Assembly (NCBI GenBank): GCA_963785065.1
Contig: CAWATX010000002.1
Location: forward strand, 930,001-994,000
DNA length: 64,000 bases
Reading direction: 5' to 3'
Source of the DNA: CAVSRC01 sp963785065
GTDB taxonomy: Bacteria; Pseudomonadota; Alphaproteobacteria; Rhizobiales; Kaistiaceae
Shown here: positions 44,421 through 54,071 of the stretch, one piece after another
Position numbering within the stretch: position 1 is the stretch's first letter
Layout: each line of letters opens with the position of its first letter
Made by a program: the position numbers and the translations under genes
Notes under the pieces: generated by a model
What the model was told of the DNA's origin: nothing
The model's input: only the letters and a program-made list of their open reading frames with translations
Databases searched by the model: none

Positions 44421-45503
44421 TCAGTGAGACACGGACGGCTCGATGCGCATGTCGGTCTCCAGGTCGAATACGTGCATGGCATTCGGTGGGATCGAAAGAC
44501 CGATGGTGTCGCCACGTTCGACCTGAATCCGCTCCCGGAACACGCCGAGCACATCGTGCCCGCCCAGCCGCATGAAGACTTGCGTCTCCGAGCCGGTCGG
44601 CTCGATCAGAACGACCTCGGCGGGGAACCCGGAATCCGACAACACGAAATGCTCCGGGCGGACACCATAGTGGACCGCCTGCCCGACCGAAACCGAAACG
44701 CCCTGCGGCAGCGGCAGGCTAACCGCCTCCGACAGACCGAAGGCGGGTCCCGACCCGCTCTGCACGATACTGCCGGGCAGGATGTTCATGGCCGGTGAGC
44801 CGATGAATCCGGCGACAAACAGATTCGCCGGGCGGTCGTAGAGATCAAGCGGCTGACCGACCTGTTCGACCACGCCATCGCGCAGGACGACGATCTTGTC
44901 CGCCATCGTCATGGCTTCGATCTGATCGTGGGTGACATAGATGACCGTGGTCTTCAGCCGCTGATGCAGGTCCTTGATCTCGGTGCGCATCTGCACGCGC
45001 AGCTTGGCATCGAGGTTGGAAAGCGGCTCGTCGAACAGAAAGACCCGGGGATCGCGGACGATCGAGCGTCCCATGGCCACGCGCTGGCGCTGGCCGCCGG
45101 AGAGCTGCCGCGGATAGCGATCGAGGTACGGCTCAAGGCCGAGAATGGCGGCCGCCTCCTTGACCTTCTTTTCGATGACCTCCTTCCGCTCGCCGCGCAG
45201 CTTGAGCGAGAAGCCCATATTCTTGGCGACGTTCATATGCGGATAGAGCGCATAATTCTGGAAGACCATCGCGATATCGCGGTCTTTCGGCCGCAGCTTG
45301 TTGACCACCTGCCCGGCGATTGCAATCTCGCCGGCGCTGATCTCCTCCAGCCCCGCGATCATGCGCAGCAGGGTCGACTTGCCGCAGCCGGACGGGCCGA
45401 CGAGGGCGACGAATTCGCCGTCATCGATGTCGACGCTGACGCCGTGAACAACCTCGACGGTGCCGAACGACTTGCGGACATCGCGGATCTCCATCGACGC
45501 CAT
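44421..45503 (-). CDS. Sugar ABC transporter ATP-binding protein, UgpC/MalK type
   Basis: 360-residue CUT1 ATPase. Walker A GPSGCGKST, signature LSGGQRQRVAMGRSIVRDP, Walker B VFLFDEPLSNLDAKL, H-loop YVTHDQIEAMTMADKI; the C-terminal OB/TOBE domain includes VHYGVRPEHF. Last gene of the operon starting at 48541; the subunits make a complete CUT1 importer for a sugar, polyol or glycerophosphate. Confidence 0.93.
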   Translation of the reverse strand: MASMEIRDVRKSFGTVEVVHGVSVDIDDGEFVALVGPSGCGKSTLLRMIAGLEEISAGEIAIAGQVVNKLRPKDRDIAMVFQNYALYPHMNVAKNMGFSLKLRGERKEVIEKKVKEAAAILGLEPYLDRYPRQLSGGQRQRVAMGRSIVRDPRVFLFDEPLSNLDAKLRVQMRTEIKDLHQRLKTTVIYVTHDQIEAMTMADKIVVLRDGVVEQVGQPLDLYDRPANLFVAGFIGSPAMNILPGSIVQSGSGPAFGLSEAVSLPLPQGVSVSVGQAVHYGVRPEHFVLSDSGFPAEVVLIEPTGSETQVFMRLGGHDVLGVFRERIQVERGDTIGLSIPPNAMHVFDLETDMRIEPSVSH

Positions 45504-45544
45504 CGGTTACTCCTTATCCCTTGGGCCCACGGCCAAGCTGATCG

Positions 45545-46375
45545 TCATCCCTTCACCGCGCCGGCCGTCAGGCCGCCGATGAACATCTTTTGCATCGCCA
45601 TGAACACGATCGCGATCGGCAACGTCATGACCAGCGATGCCGCCATCACCGACCCCCAGTCGGTATTGAACTCCGAGCTGAACTCGGCGATGCCGATGGG
45701 TAGCGTCTTGACCCGGTAGTCCTGCGCCAGCACCAGGGCGAACAGGAACTCGTTCCACGTCACCACGAAGGCGTAGACGACGATAGCAACAATGCCCGGT
45801 AGGGACAGCGGCAGAGTGATACGGAAGAGGACGCCGAGCCGCGACGCGCCGTCGATGATGGCCGCTTCCTCGAGCTCGACCGGTATCGCGCGGAAATAGC
45901 TGGTCAGCATCCATACGCTGAGCGGCAGCGTAATGATCGTGTAGACGAGGATCAGGCCCCAATAGGTGTTCACCAGATGCATCACGCGCAGCGTGATGAA
46001 GATGGGCACGATGATCACGCCGCCCGGCAGCAGCTGACCAACCAGCACGAACGCTTGGGCGGCGCCCTTGCCCTTGAATTTGAAGCGGGCGAATCCGTAG
46101 GAGGCGAACACCGAGATGATCAGCGCGATGCCCGTTGCCCCGACCGAGATGATCGTCGAGTTGAGGAAATAGCGTGGAATGTTCAACTGGGTGATGACGT
46201 TGACGAAGTTGATCAGCGAGAAATGCCGCGGCAGCCAGGTTGGCGGCGTCGAGTAGAGCTCGCTCAGCGGCTTGAACGCCGAGGACGTCATCCAGAAAAA
46301 CGGGAACAGGCAGACGAACACCAGTATGACCACCGAGACGAAGATCAACAGATTGGATAGCCAGTTCCGCTTCAT
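45545..46375 (-). CDS. CUT1 sugar ABC transporter permease (UgpE/MalG type)
   Basis: 276-residue permease with six membrane segments; the EAA loop is AIPVELEEAAIIDGASRLGVLFRITLP region. ATG 46375 overlaps the TGA of the upstream permease (ATGA); a longer frame upstream is a shadow of that gene. Confidence 0.92.
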   Translation of the reverse strand: MKRNWLSNLLIFVSVVILVFVCLFPFFWMTSSAFKPLSELYSTPPTWLPRHFSLINFVNVITQLNIPRYFLNSTIISVGATGIALIISVFASYGFARFKFKGKGAAQAFVLVGQLLPGGVIIVPIFITLRVMHLVNTYWGLILVYTIITLPLSVWMLTSYFRAIPVELEEAAIIDGASRLGVLFRITLPLSLPGIVAIVVYAFVVTWNEFLFALVLAQDYRVKTLPIGIAEFSSEFNTDWGSVMAASLVMTLPIAIVFMAMQKMFIGGLTAGAVKG

Positions 46376-47232
46376 GTCCCACGCTCCTCCGGCGCCTTGG
46401 CGAAAAGGCGGATGTAGACGATGACGAAGACGATGGTGAAGGCGAAGAACATCATCGCCAGCGCCGAGGCCTGGTTGAGCTGGAACAATTCGAAGCCCAG
46501 GCGGTAGATCTGGATCGGCAGGATCAACGTGTGGTTCGCCGGGCCGCCGCGCGTGATCGTGTAGACGATGGTGATGGCATTCATGCCCCAGATGATCAGG
46601 AGCAGGGTCAGCGATATCAGCACGGGTCTGATCTGTGGCAACATCACGTGCCACACCTCCTGCCGGAAGGTGGCGCCGTCGACGCGCGCCAACTCGTAGA
46701 GTTCCTCAGGCACGGTCTGCAGTGCGGCGAGCACCATGATCGCCACGAACGGGAACAACTTCCACACGTTGATGGCGATCAGCGCCGGCATCACGGTGTC
46801 GCGACTGGTCAGCCAGCCGACCGGCTTGTCGATCATCCCCGCCGACGACAGCATGTAGTTGATGATGCCGAACTCGGTGTGGAACATCCACGCCCAGGTG
46901 GTCGCCGCCACGATGCCCGGCACCACCCAGGGAATCAGGACCATCGAGCGGACAAAGCCGCGGCCGGCGAATTTCTGGTTGAGCAGGATGCCGGCCAGCG
47001 TGCCGAGAAGAAGCTGAAAGACGATCGAGCCGAACACGTAATAGGCCGTGTTCCACACGGCGACCATGGTCGTCCGCGAGCGCGCGACGATCTGGTAGTT
47101 CTTCAGGCCGATGAAATGACCGGTGGGGTCGGTGACGCTGAGCACGCCGGTGTAGATGATCGGATAGACGATCAGGATGGCGAGCGCCAGCAGCGCTGGC
47201 AGAACGAACCAGATTCCGGTGTGGTGGCGCAC
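46372..47232 (-). CDS. CUT1 sugar ABC transporter permease (UgpA/MalF type)
   Basis: 286-residue permease; the EAA-like loop reads TVPEELYELARVDGATFRQEVW. Six hydrophobic segments from HHTGIWFVLPALLALAILI onward. Separated from the binding-protein gene by 82 bases containing a strong hairpin. Confidence 0.92.
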   Translation of the reverse strand: MRHHTGIWFVLPALLALAILIVYPIIYTGVLSVTDPTGHFIGLKNYQIVARSRTTMVAVWNTAYYVFGSIVFQLLLGTLAGILLNQKFAGRGFVRSMVLIPWVVPGIVAATTWAWMFHTEFGIINYMLSSAGMIDKPVGWLTSRDTVMPALIAINVWKLFPFVAIMVLAALQTVPEELYELARVDGATFRQEVWHVMLPQIRPVLISLTLLLIIWGMNAITIVYTITRGGPANHTLILPIQIYRLGFELFQLNQASALAMMFFAFTIVFVIVYIRLFAKAPEERGT

Positions 47233-47261
47233 TTAGCGTGCTCCGTTTTTGGCGGATCATG

Positions 47262-47291
47262 CGGCCCCGGAGAGGTGTCTCTCCGGGGCCG
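47262..47291 (-). other. Strong intercistronic hairpin 3' of binding-protein gene
   Basis: Perfect 13-bp stem CGGCCCCGGAGAG / CTCTCCGGGGCCG with a GTGT loop, 23 bases after the binding-protein stop (minus strand) and before the permease. No T-tract, so partial termination or 3'-end protection is likely. Confidence 0.7.
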
Positions 47292-47314
47292 GGTTTCTCG
47301 TTTGAGCCAGGCTG

Positions 47315-48541
47315 TTACTGCTGCAGCAGGCCGTTGATGTCGTCGGCGGCCTGGTCCATGGCCTCCTGCGGCGTGGCGTCGCCGGTCATGACCGACTGCA
47401 CGCCGTTGAAGTAGGCCTGGGTGATCTGGATCCAGTCCTTCTGCGTCGGCGTCGCCCGTGCATAGGGGAGCATGTCCTTGAACACCTTCAGCTCAGGGTC
47501 CTGGAACCGCGGCAGGTCCATGGCCGACTTGCGGGCCGGGAAGGTGTAGGTCAACTCGGCCATGTTCGCCGGCTCGGCGAGGAATGCAGCGAGCTTCTTC
47601 GCACCTGCCGTATTCGCGGCGTCCTTCGGGATGACCAGGCTCCAGCCGCCGAGGATGGCAGACGGGTCCTTACCCTTGGGATGGACCATCATCATGGTGC
47701 CGATGTTGATCTTGGGGTTCTCCGCCTTGATGTTCGGGATGTCGAACTGACCGGCCTGATACATGGCCGCCTTGCCCTGCGCGAACAGATGGCGGTTGGC
47801 GGCGCCGTCATTCTGCAAGGTCGACGGCGGCGACACGTGATATTTGACGAGCATGTCGGTGTAGAACTTCACGGCTTCCACCGCTGCCGGCTCGTTGACG
47901 GTCGCCTTGGTCATGTCCTCGCTGATGATCGACCCGCCGTTCTCCCAGATGAACGGCAGCGAGCGGAAGACGGTGTTCCCGAATTCGCCGCCGCCGGTGA
48001 CGACGAAGCCCCACTGGTCGCCGTGGGTGAGCTTCTGGGCGTCGGCGATCAACTCGTCCCATGTCTGCGGCGGCTTCTCGGGATCGAGGCCGTCCGCCTT
48101 GAACATGTCCTTGTTGTAGAGCATGGCAATCAACTCGACGCGATAGGGCACGCCCCACAGCTTGCCGTCCCAGCTGTCCCATTTGATCGGCACGGGGAGA
48201 TAGTCGCTGGTGTCGCCGACGACGTCGCCGACCGGCTGGATCAGGTTCTGCTGGGCATAGGGCGCCACCCAACCATGCTGGACGCAGATCACGTCGGGCG
48301 GAGAGCCCGAGCGCAGCGCCGTCATGATCTTGGTCGGCAGACCGTCTGACACGGTGATCTCGATCTTCACCGTCGTGCCAGGATTGGCGGCCTCGAACTT
48401 CTTGGCGAGGTCGCGGCCCTGAGTTTCAATCCAGTTCGGGACCCACCAGACGACCTGGTCGGCAAAAGCGGTCCCAGCCTGCAATGCGGCAACAGCCACC
48501 GTGGCGGCAGCCAACAGCAGTCCTTTGGTTTTCGGTGTCAT
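47315..48541 (-). CDS. CUT1 sugar ABC transporter substrate-binding protein (UgpB/MalE type)
   Basis: 408-residue periplasmic protein. ATG 48541 follows GGGAGGAAGCG; the signal peptide LLLAAATVAVAALQAGTAFA is followed by DQVVWWVPNW. The type-1 extracellular solute-binding family pattern is clear: FEAANPGTTVKIEI, PPDVICVQHGWV, WGVPYRVELIAMLYNKDMF. First gene of the operon; the divergent RraA gene shares its promoter region and the IclR-type boxes. Confidence 0.92.
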   Translation of the reverse strand: MTPKTKGLLLAAATVAVAALQAGTAFADQVVWWVPNWIETQGRDLAKKFEAANPGTTVKIEITVSDGLPTKIMTALRSGSPPDVICVQHGWVAPYAQQNLIQPVGDVVGDTSDYLPVPIKWDSWDGKLWGVPYRVELIAMLYNKDMFKADGLDPEKPPQTWDELIADAQKLTHGDQWGFVVTGGGEFGNTVFRSLPFIWENGGSIISEDMTKATVNEPAAVEAVKFYTDMLVKYHVSPPSTLQNDGAANRHLFAQGKAAMYQAGQFDIPNIKAENPKINIGTMMMVHPKGKDPSAILGGWSLVIPKDAANTAGAKKLAAFLAEPANMAELTYTFPARKSAMDLPRFQDPELKVFKDMLPYARATPTQKDWIQITQAYFNGVQSVMTGDATPQEAMDQAADDINGLLQQ

Positions 48542-49145
48542 CGCTTCCTCCCTTACGTGCAACACTTGCGAGATCTGGGGCGGCGGCCGTTGCACCAAAT
48601 GCCGCCATTGTTTGTACGGCTGTGCCGTAAAGTGGCCCGACGCGAAGAGGCTCCCTCTCTCTTCGGCCGGGTGCCGGCACCATCAAGCCATCGCCAACCT
48701 CTTGATCGCAGCAGCTTGCATGCCGTCCTTGCCCATCTGCATCAGTTCGATGCGATTGCCGTCGTCCTTCATCGGTCTGTCCTTCAAACCGTTGCGCGGT
48801 GCGACGGTCGCCGACATTTCACGCTTCGCTCAATGCGATATCGGTAGCGCGCCGGTCTCCTTCCCTCGACCTCGGCGCAGTTCAACTGCGCCGACGACAC
48901 GCTTTTCAAATGTGAACTTTCCAAGTTCTCTTTTGGATGTTAGATGGCTTGTATTGGGGGAGTCAATCCGATGACCGGGCCGTGAACGGCGTCGCCGCGC
49001 CAAACGCTCTGCGACACCGTCAAGTCCCAGCGGGCAGACGGCCCGGAGTCGCCGGGGAATCCGGCGAGGAAGGAGCGGAGGTCGTGCCGGGATACCGGCC
49101 ACTCGCTTTCGCGATAACGCCCGCGGAATGATGCAGGAGGAGGAC
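48542..49145. other. 604-bp divergent intergenic region
   Basis: Region between the binding-protein and RraA starts. No reading frame in it looks conserved. It contains the paired TTC-N6-GAA boxes at 48905-48937 within a locally AT-richer stretch (48900-48960), the probable shared promoter region. Confidence 0.5.
48905..48937. promoter_or_regulatory. Paired TTC-N6-GAA boxes (IclR-type operator)
   Basis: TTCAAATGTGAA at 48905-48916 and TTCTCTTTTGGA (one mismatch) at 48926-48937, centres 21 bases apart. The same pair, with the same 21-base spacing, precedes the iclR gene at 50784-50817. Confidence 0.55.
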
Positions 49146-49910
49146 ATGCCGATGGACAAGCCGCTGACGACGACGCCCGATATCCCGCGCCCGCCGAAGG
49201 CGTGGCTGGAGGCCCTGAAGCACGTTGGTGCGGCGACGGCCGCCAGCACGCTGGCGCATCATGCGGGCATACGCAGCCCCTACATGGTCGGGCCGATCGC
49301 CAGGAACCCGGGCCAGGTCGTCTGCGGTCCGGCGCTGACGCTGCAATGCATGCCGAAGCGCGAGGATCTGTTCAGCGAGGAGGAGTACAAGGACCCCGAG
49401 ACCCAGCTCCACCGCCATGTACTCTACCACACCCAGCCGGGCGACGTTGTCGTGGTCGATGCCCGCGGCGACATGCGCAGCGGCATTTTCGGCGACATGA
49501 TGCTCACCTATTTCCGCGGCAAGGGCGGCGTCGGCGTGGTCATCGACGGCTGCATTCGCGATTATCCCAAGGTCAAGCACCTCGAGCTTGGCCTGTGGCT
49601 CAGGGGCGTGACGCCGAACTACCACGCCCAGACCGATATCGTTCCCTATGCCGTCAACGTGCCGGTCGCCTGCGGCGGGGTCTTCGTCGAGCCGGGCGAC
49701 ATCATCCTGGCGGACGACGATGGCGTCGTGGTGATCCCGGTGGGCATGGCCGAACGGGTGATCGACGAGGCCACCAAGCACCACGACTGGGAGGAGTTCT
49801 CGCGCGAGCAGCTGATGCGGGGCGGCGAACTGCAGCGCTACTATCCGCTGCATGCGGATGCCGAGCCCGAATATCAGGAGTGGCAGCGCAAGAACGCCAA
49901 GGCCCCTTAG
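49146..49910 (+). CDS. RraA-family protein (class II pyruvate aldolase/4-hydroxy-4-methyl-2-oxoglutarate aldolase-like)
   Basis: 254-residue protein; ATG 49146 has CAGGAGGAGGAC just before it. Family motifs: GPALTLQCMP, VVVDARGDMRSGIFGDMM and GVVIDGCIRDYPKVK, with the metal/substrate DG and RD residues. Members cleave 4-hydroxy-2-oxo acids to pyruvate or decarboxylate oxaloacetate. It is divergent from the CUT1 importer and convergent with IclR, so it probably works in the catabolism of the imported compound. Confidence 0.85.
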   Translation: MPMDKPLTTTPDIPRPPKAWLEALKHVGAATAASTLAHHAGIRSPYMVGPIARNPGQVVCGPALTLQCMPKREDLFSEEEYKDPETQLHRHVLYHTQPGDVVVVDARGDMRSGIFGDMMLTYFRGKGGVGVVIDGCIRDYPKVKHLELGLWLRGVTPNYHAQTDIVPYAVNVPVACGGVFVEPGDIILADDDGVVVIPVGMAERVIDEATKHHDWEEFSREQLMRGGELQRYYPLHADAEPEYQEWQRKNAKAP

Positions 49911-49955
49911 GCCGGCCAGGGGCTGGCGGCGCCGCGGCGCCAATCCGTCTCCACC

Positions 49956-50747
49956 TCAGCGTTCTCGTGGCGAGGGAATGTCGGAGCCGATCTGCGTGGC
50001 GGCGGCGATGACCGCCGCCTTGATAAGCTTGCTGTGGGGTCGGCTCGAACCTGCCAGAAAGGGTACGCTTAGGGCCGCAACCACCTTGCCCGCCGGGTCC
50101 ATGATCGGTGCAGCGAAGGCATGGATGCTGGGTACGTATTCTCCGTGATCCTCTGCCCAGCCCTGCTGACGAACGCGCGCCAGCTCAACCAACAGCTTCC
50201 TTCGATTGACCAGCGTATTCGGCGTGTAGCGAATGAGATCGGCATCGAGCAGCGCCTTGACCTCTGCATTCGGCAAGTAGGCGAGCAGCGTCTTGCCGGC
50301 AGCGCCGGCGTGAAGCGGCATCCGCTGTCCGGGAATGACGGTGAGCGCATATTCCTGCTGGCCGGCCGCCGCGCAAATCACGAGCAGGTGGCCATCATCG
50401 ACGATCGACACCTTGCATCCTTCGCCGGTCGCGCCCGAAAGGCGCTCCAGATGGGGTTGGGCGATCGCTGGCAGGCCGTGCACCGCCGGTTCCGGTAACG
50501 CACTTGCCGCCAGAGACAGCAGGCGCGGCCCAAGACTATAGGACCCGCTCGGAGACCGCCGGACGATGCCGTGAAACTGCAGCGTGTTGAGGATGCGATA
50601 GACGGTCGTGCGCGGCAGACCAAGCAAATCGACGAGGTCCCGGATGGTCGCTCCTTGTGGCCGCCTCTCGAGCAGCAAAAGGATCTCGGCCATACGGTCG
50701 ATCACCGGCACCCTATGGACCGCCGAGCCGTTTACCGCACGGTCCAC
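49956..50747 (-). CDS. IclR-family transcriptional regulator
   Basis: 263-residue regulator. The N-terminal winged helix (residues about 13-65) includes IRDLVDLLGLPRTTVYRILNTLQ; the effector domain (about 80-255) includes GEGCKVSIVDDGHLLVICA, MPLHAGAAGKTLLAYLP and GEYVPSIHAFAAPIMD. The paired boxes upstream of its own start and in the 48.9-kb divergent region make the importer and RraA its likely targets. Confidence 0.92.
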   Translation of the reverse strand: MDRAVNGSAVHRVPVIDRMAEILLLLERRPQGATIRDLVDLLGLPRTTVYRILNTLQFHGIVRRSPSGSYSLGPRLLSLAASALPEPAVHGLPAIAQPHLERLSGATGEGCKVSIVDDGHLLVICAAAGQQEYALTVIPGQRMPLHAGAAGKTLLAYLPNAEVKALLDADLIRYTPNTLVNRRKLLVELARVRQQGWAEDHGEYVPSIHAFAAPIMDPAGKVVAALSVPFLAGSSRPHSKLIKAAVIAAATQIGSDIPSPRER

Positions 50748-50783
50748 GAGCCACCTCCGCGGTATGTCGCCACGTCCATGCCT

Positions 50784-50817
50784 TTCAAAAGGGAACGTCT
50801 ACAGTTCGTATTTGAAC
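50784..50817. promoter_or_regulatory. Paired TTC-N6-GAA boxes upstream of iclR
   Basis: TTCAAAAGGGAA at 50784-50795 and TTCGTATTTGAA at 50805-50816, centres 21 bases apart, 37-70 bases upstream of the IclR start (minus strand). Confidence 0.55.
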
Positions 50818-51042
50818 GATAACCGTATTGGTTGCCGTCTTGTCAATGCACCTGACGTCCAACGCCGGCGACTCCGGGGGAAACGACGTCAAGGCTTACA
50901 CTGACCGCTTGTTTGGGGCTCGTCCATTCTGAGGGCACACGGGAATGAACCAATGTCGCCTCCGTGTCCACCTGGGGCCAGAGGCCCAGGGCGGGGCGCG
51001 ACGGCCGCTTTCCGGGCGTAAGCGGACAACGAGGCGCCGCGC

Positions 51043-51723
51043 TCAGCCGGTCGGCCGGAGATAGGCCATGATGACATCCACGACGTGCTTGCCGTGGCGG
51101 GACAGCTCAGCCGGCTTGGCGAGATCACGGCGGAAGATCGCCGACAGGGTCCATCGGTTTGAAAGGTAGAAGAAGCCTAGCGCTGCGATACTGATGTAAA
51201 GTTCCACCGGATCGACGTTTGGGCGGAACTTGCCGGCCTTGACGCCCTCGTCGAGCGTGTCGCGGATGAGCGCGATCATCGGCGAGTGCAGCGCGATGAT
51301 GCGCTTCGAGGCGCGTACATACTTGCCTCGCATCAGGTTCTCGGTGTTGAGCAGGCTGAGGAACTCCGGGTGCTCGAGAAAATAGTCCCAGGTGAAGGCG
51401 GTGAGCTGGCGCATGGCCTCTTCCGGGTCGCGGTCGGCGAGCTTGAGGTCCGCCTCGGCCGCACGAATGCCCACATAAGTGCTTTCGAGCACGACCTTGT
51501 AGAGGGCCTCCTTGTCCCCGAAATAGTGATAGAGCATGCGCTTGTTGACCGCGGCACGCGCGGCGATGTCGTCGACGCGGGCGGCACCGAATCCCTTTTC
51601 CGCGAAAATGCTGGTCGCTGCCGAAAGGATGGCGGCCTTGGTGCGGACGGGATTGCGGGTGCCCGCGTGTCTCCTGGCTGGTGGCCTCGCCGCAACCCCT
51701 TGCCGTGGCCCTTTCGCTCCCAC
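51043..51723 (-). CDS. TetR-family transcriptional regulator
   Basis: 226-residue regulator. The helix-turn-helix is in ILSAATSIFAEKGFGAARVDDIAARAAVNKRMLYHYFGDKEALY; the rest is an all-helical ligand domain. GTG 51723 is chosen because GGGAGG precedes it; the ATG at 51819 opens the same frame but lacks a ribosome site. It follows the enolase-superfamily gene on the same strand, so it may control the TctCBA operon. Confidence 0.85.
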   Translation of the reverse strand: MGAKGPRQGVAARPPARRHAGTRNPVRTKAAILSAATSIFAEKGFGAARVDDIAARAAVNKRMLYHYFGDKEALYKVVLESTYVGIRAAEADLKLADRDPEEAMRQLTAFTWDYFLEHPEFLSLLNTENLMRGKYVRASKRIIALHSPMIALIRDTLDEGVKAGKFRPNVDPVELYISIAALGFFYLSNRWTLSAIFRRDLAKPAELSRHGKHVVDVIMAYLRPTG

Positions 51724-51828
51724 TTCCAATTTGCCTCCCTGTTGCGAGATGCCTTTCCGGCCGCGCCCACCGCCCCGACTTGGCGGACTGAAGATCACGG
51801 GCTCTCTATCGCCTGACATCGTGGCGCC

Positions 51829-53241
51829 CTACCGGGCCGTCTCCATGGGCCGCATGTTGTCCCAGTCCGGTTCGCAGCCCACGGCAAAGCCGGCGACATC
51901 AAGCGAGGTGAGTGCAATCCGACCTCCGTTTATGCGAAATCGCCCGAGGCCACTTTCCAGCCGATAGAGATCGGGGTGCGCCCCGGCGAAGCGCGCCTGC
52001 TCCGACGGTGCGGCACCCGCAAAGCCATCGACGAAGTGATGACCGTTGACCTCGATGTGCTCGGCGCCGACGAGGGCCGCAAGCGCCAAGCTGTGCTGCA
52101 GGGCGATGCCGGGCTGCACCGTCAGGTCCTCCGCCGTGACGGCACACGGAGCATCTGCTGCATCCCACGTCGCGGCACGTGCTGCGTTGAGCATGCCGCG
52201 ATAGACGCCTTTGCAGGTCTTGGCGGAGACCCCCGCATAGCCGAGATCGTGCGCTCGGGGAAATGCGTCGAGATCGGCGTCCGACTCGTCGATCACCAGC
52301 GACTTCAGCCGTGAGAGCGCAGTAACCGGTTCCGACAGAGCGCGATTGCGTGCGATGGGCTGTTCAACGAACAGGGTCGATGTCCATAGCCGGCGGAGCT
52401 CCGGCGTGGCCGCGATGCGCTCGAACAGCTCGGCGAGATGTGCGCTATCGCTGAACTGCTCGTTGCCGTCCAACGTCACACGGTAATCCCGGTTGCTGCG
52501 GTCGAGGATCGCGGCGATGCGAACGAGGTGCTCGACACTCGCTGCTACATCAGCGCCGACCTTGATCTTGAAATAGCGGTTGCCATAGGTGGCGATGACT
52601 GCCGTCAGGCTTTGCGGCAATCCATCGTTGAGCGGTGCGGCGATCTCGTCATCGCTCAGCGGATCGGCCATGCCGATGGTGTGCCGCGCCCAGATGGTCT
52701 GCGCTAGTTGGCGGGTCCTGAGGAAGGCATCGAGGGCTTCCGGCGCAAGATCCGGAGTCAGTACCGTTGTAATTCCGGGCAGATTCGCGCGGATCGCCCC
52801 GAACACGCTCGCACCATTCGCCCGGCACAGCGCATCGAGCACCGCCCGGTCGATCAGCGCCATGCCATAGCTGGCGATCAGCCCGTTGAGGCCCGCTTTG
52901 CCGGCCGCGGCATAGTGGACCGGGTAGACGGCGGCGTGGAGCGCGAAGGCCGAGGATGCCGCGCCATGGTCGAGGAAAAGACGGCGGGCACCGCGCAGGG
53001 ATGCGCGCAACTGGTCGAAATTCTGCTCATTGGACAGCGCAGGGTTCTTGTCGAACCATTTGGGTGCGAGCAGTTCGGCCGATTGGCCGCTCACCAGCTT
53101 ACCGTCGACCGCGACTGCGACGCGCACGAAGACTTGTGGCGCTTCGGTCAGCGTGTTGGCAGCGAACTTGAACGGGATGCGAAGCGGCGTCGCGCGCTCG
53201 AAAAGATCGACGGCGCTGACTGTGACACGTTGAGTCGTCAT
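51829..53241 (-). CDS. Enolase-superfamily enzyme (muconate lactonizing/mandelate racemase-like)
   Basis: 470-residue metal-dependent enzyme, longer than the usual 370-400. The C-terminal barrel shows the K-I-K motif (about residue 223), the metal-ligand Asp of LDGNEQF (about 254), Glu of FVEQP (about 290), the third ligand region of VIDESDAD (about 314) and a Lys in SAKTCKG (about 338), a pattern of the MLE or methylaspartate-lyase-like groups. ATG overlaps the stop of the isomerase gene (ATGA). It probably acts on a carboxylic acid brought in by TctCBA. Confidence 0.8.
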   Translation of the reverse strand: MTTQRVTVSAVDLFERATPLRIPFKFAANTLTEAPQVFVRVAVAVDGKLVSGQSAELLAPKWFDKNPALSNEQNFDQLRASLRGARRLFLDHGAASSAFALHAAVYPVHYAAAGKAGLNGLIASYGMALIDRAVLDALCRANGASVFGAIRANLPGITTVLTPDLAPEALDAFLRTRQLAQTIWARHTIGMADPLSDDEIAAPLNDGLPQSLTAVIATYGNRYFKIKVGADVAASVEHLVRIAAILDRSNRDYRVTLDGNEQFSDSAHLAELFERIAATPELRRLWTSTLFVEQPIARNRALSEPVTALSRLKSLVIDESDADLDAFPRAHDLGYAGVSAKTCKGVYRGMLNAARAATWDAADAPCAVTAEDLTVQPGIALQHSLALAALVGAEHIEVNGHHFVDGFAGAAPSEQARFAGAHPDLYRLESGLGRFRINGGRIALTSLDVAGFAVGCEPDWDNMRPMETAR

Positions 53242-54071
53242 CCGAGCCCCGCCCGCAAGCCCGCGACATAGCCGATCGCACGCGCCGCCGAACCCAGGCC
53301 GTCGGGCACATAGTCGAACGGCTCGATGCCGATCCAACCCTCATACGAAAGACGCTTCAACGCGGCGACGATCGGCGCGAAATCGAGATCGCCCTGGCCC
53401 GGCCCGCGACGGTTCGGGTCGTTGAAATGGACGTGGGCCACGGAGCCGTCGGGCACGTAGCGCGCAAGGAGATCGGCGATCGGGTCGGATTCGTTGGCGC
53501 CGGCGGCCGAGCAATCGACCATGGTGCGCAGCGCCGGCAATGCGATTTCGGCGACGATCTCCGCCGCTTCGGCGACAGTGGTGACGAAGTTGGTCTCGCC
53601 CGGCGAGAGCGGCTCAAGGATGTAGGTCACGCCGGCCGCCTCGGCCGCCCGCGCCGCTTCGCCGAAATAGTCGAGCGCCCGCTTGCGGCTCTCCGCCTCC
53701 GCCCCCACCTCAAGCGCGCGCTGTGCGGGCGATCCGTGGACGAGATAGGTACCGCCGAGATCGGCGCAGAGCCGCACCAGGCCATGCATCACCGCACGCG
53801 TCGTGTCCTTCACCGCCGGGTCACCGCTGGTGATGGAGAGGCCGGGCGGCGCCACCAGCAGCCAGTGCAGGCCAGAGACAACGATGCCAGCCTGCGCAAC
53901 GGCGCGGCGGACGCCGCTCACCACCGTATCGTCGATGCGATGCGGTGCGCTGCCGTCGAGTGTGAAGGGCGCGATCTCCAGCCCGTCATAGCCCAGCGCA
54001 GCCGCCAGCCGTGCCTGCGCGTCGATGGCAAGATCGCGCAGGACCTCGTTGCACAGGGCGACGCGCATCAC
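53238..54071 (-). CDS. Sugar phosphate isomerase/epimerase-family TIM barrel
   Basis: 277-residue protein of the xylose isomerase-like superfamily. N-terminal RVALCNEVLRDL; metal-ligand-type segments YILEPLSPGETNFV, VDCSAAGANESDP, HVHFNDPNRRGPGQGDLDF and IGIEPFDY. It is closest in pattern to hydroxypyruvate isomerase or 3-dehydroshikimate dehydratase-like proteins. Overlaps both tctA-like and enolase-like genes, so it is translationally coupled with them. Confidence 0.83.
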   Translation of the reverse strand: MMRVALCNEVLRDLAIDAQARLAAALGYDGLEIAPFTLDGSAPHRIDDTVVSGVRRAVAQAGIVVSGLHWLLVAPPGLSITSGDPAVKDTTRAVMHGLVRLCADLGGTYLVHGSPAQRALEVGAEAESRKRALDYFGEAARAAEAAGVTYILEPLSPGETNFVTTVAEAAEIVAEIALPALRTMVDCSAAGANESDPIADLLARYVPDGSVAHVHFNDPNRRGPGQGDLDFAPIVAALKRLSYEGWIGIEPFDYVPDGLGSAARAIGYVAGLRAGLG

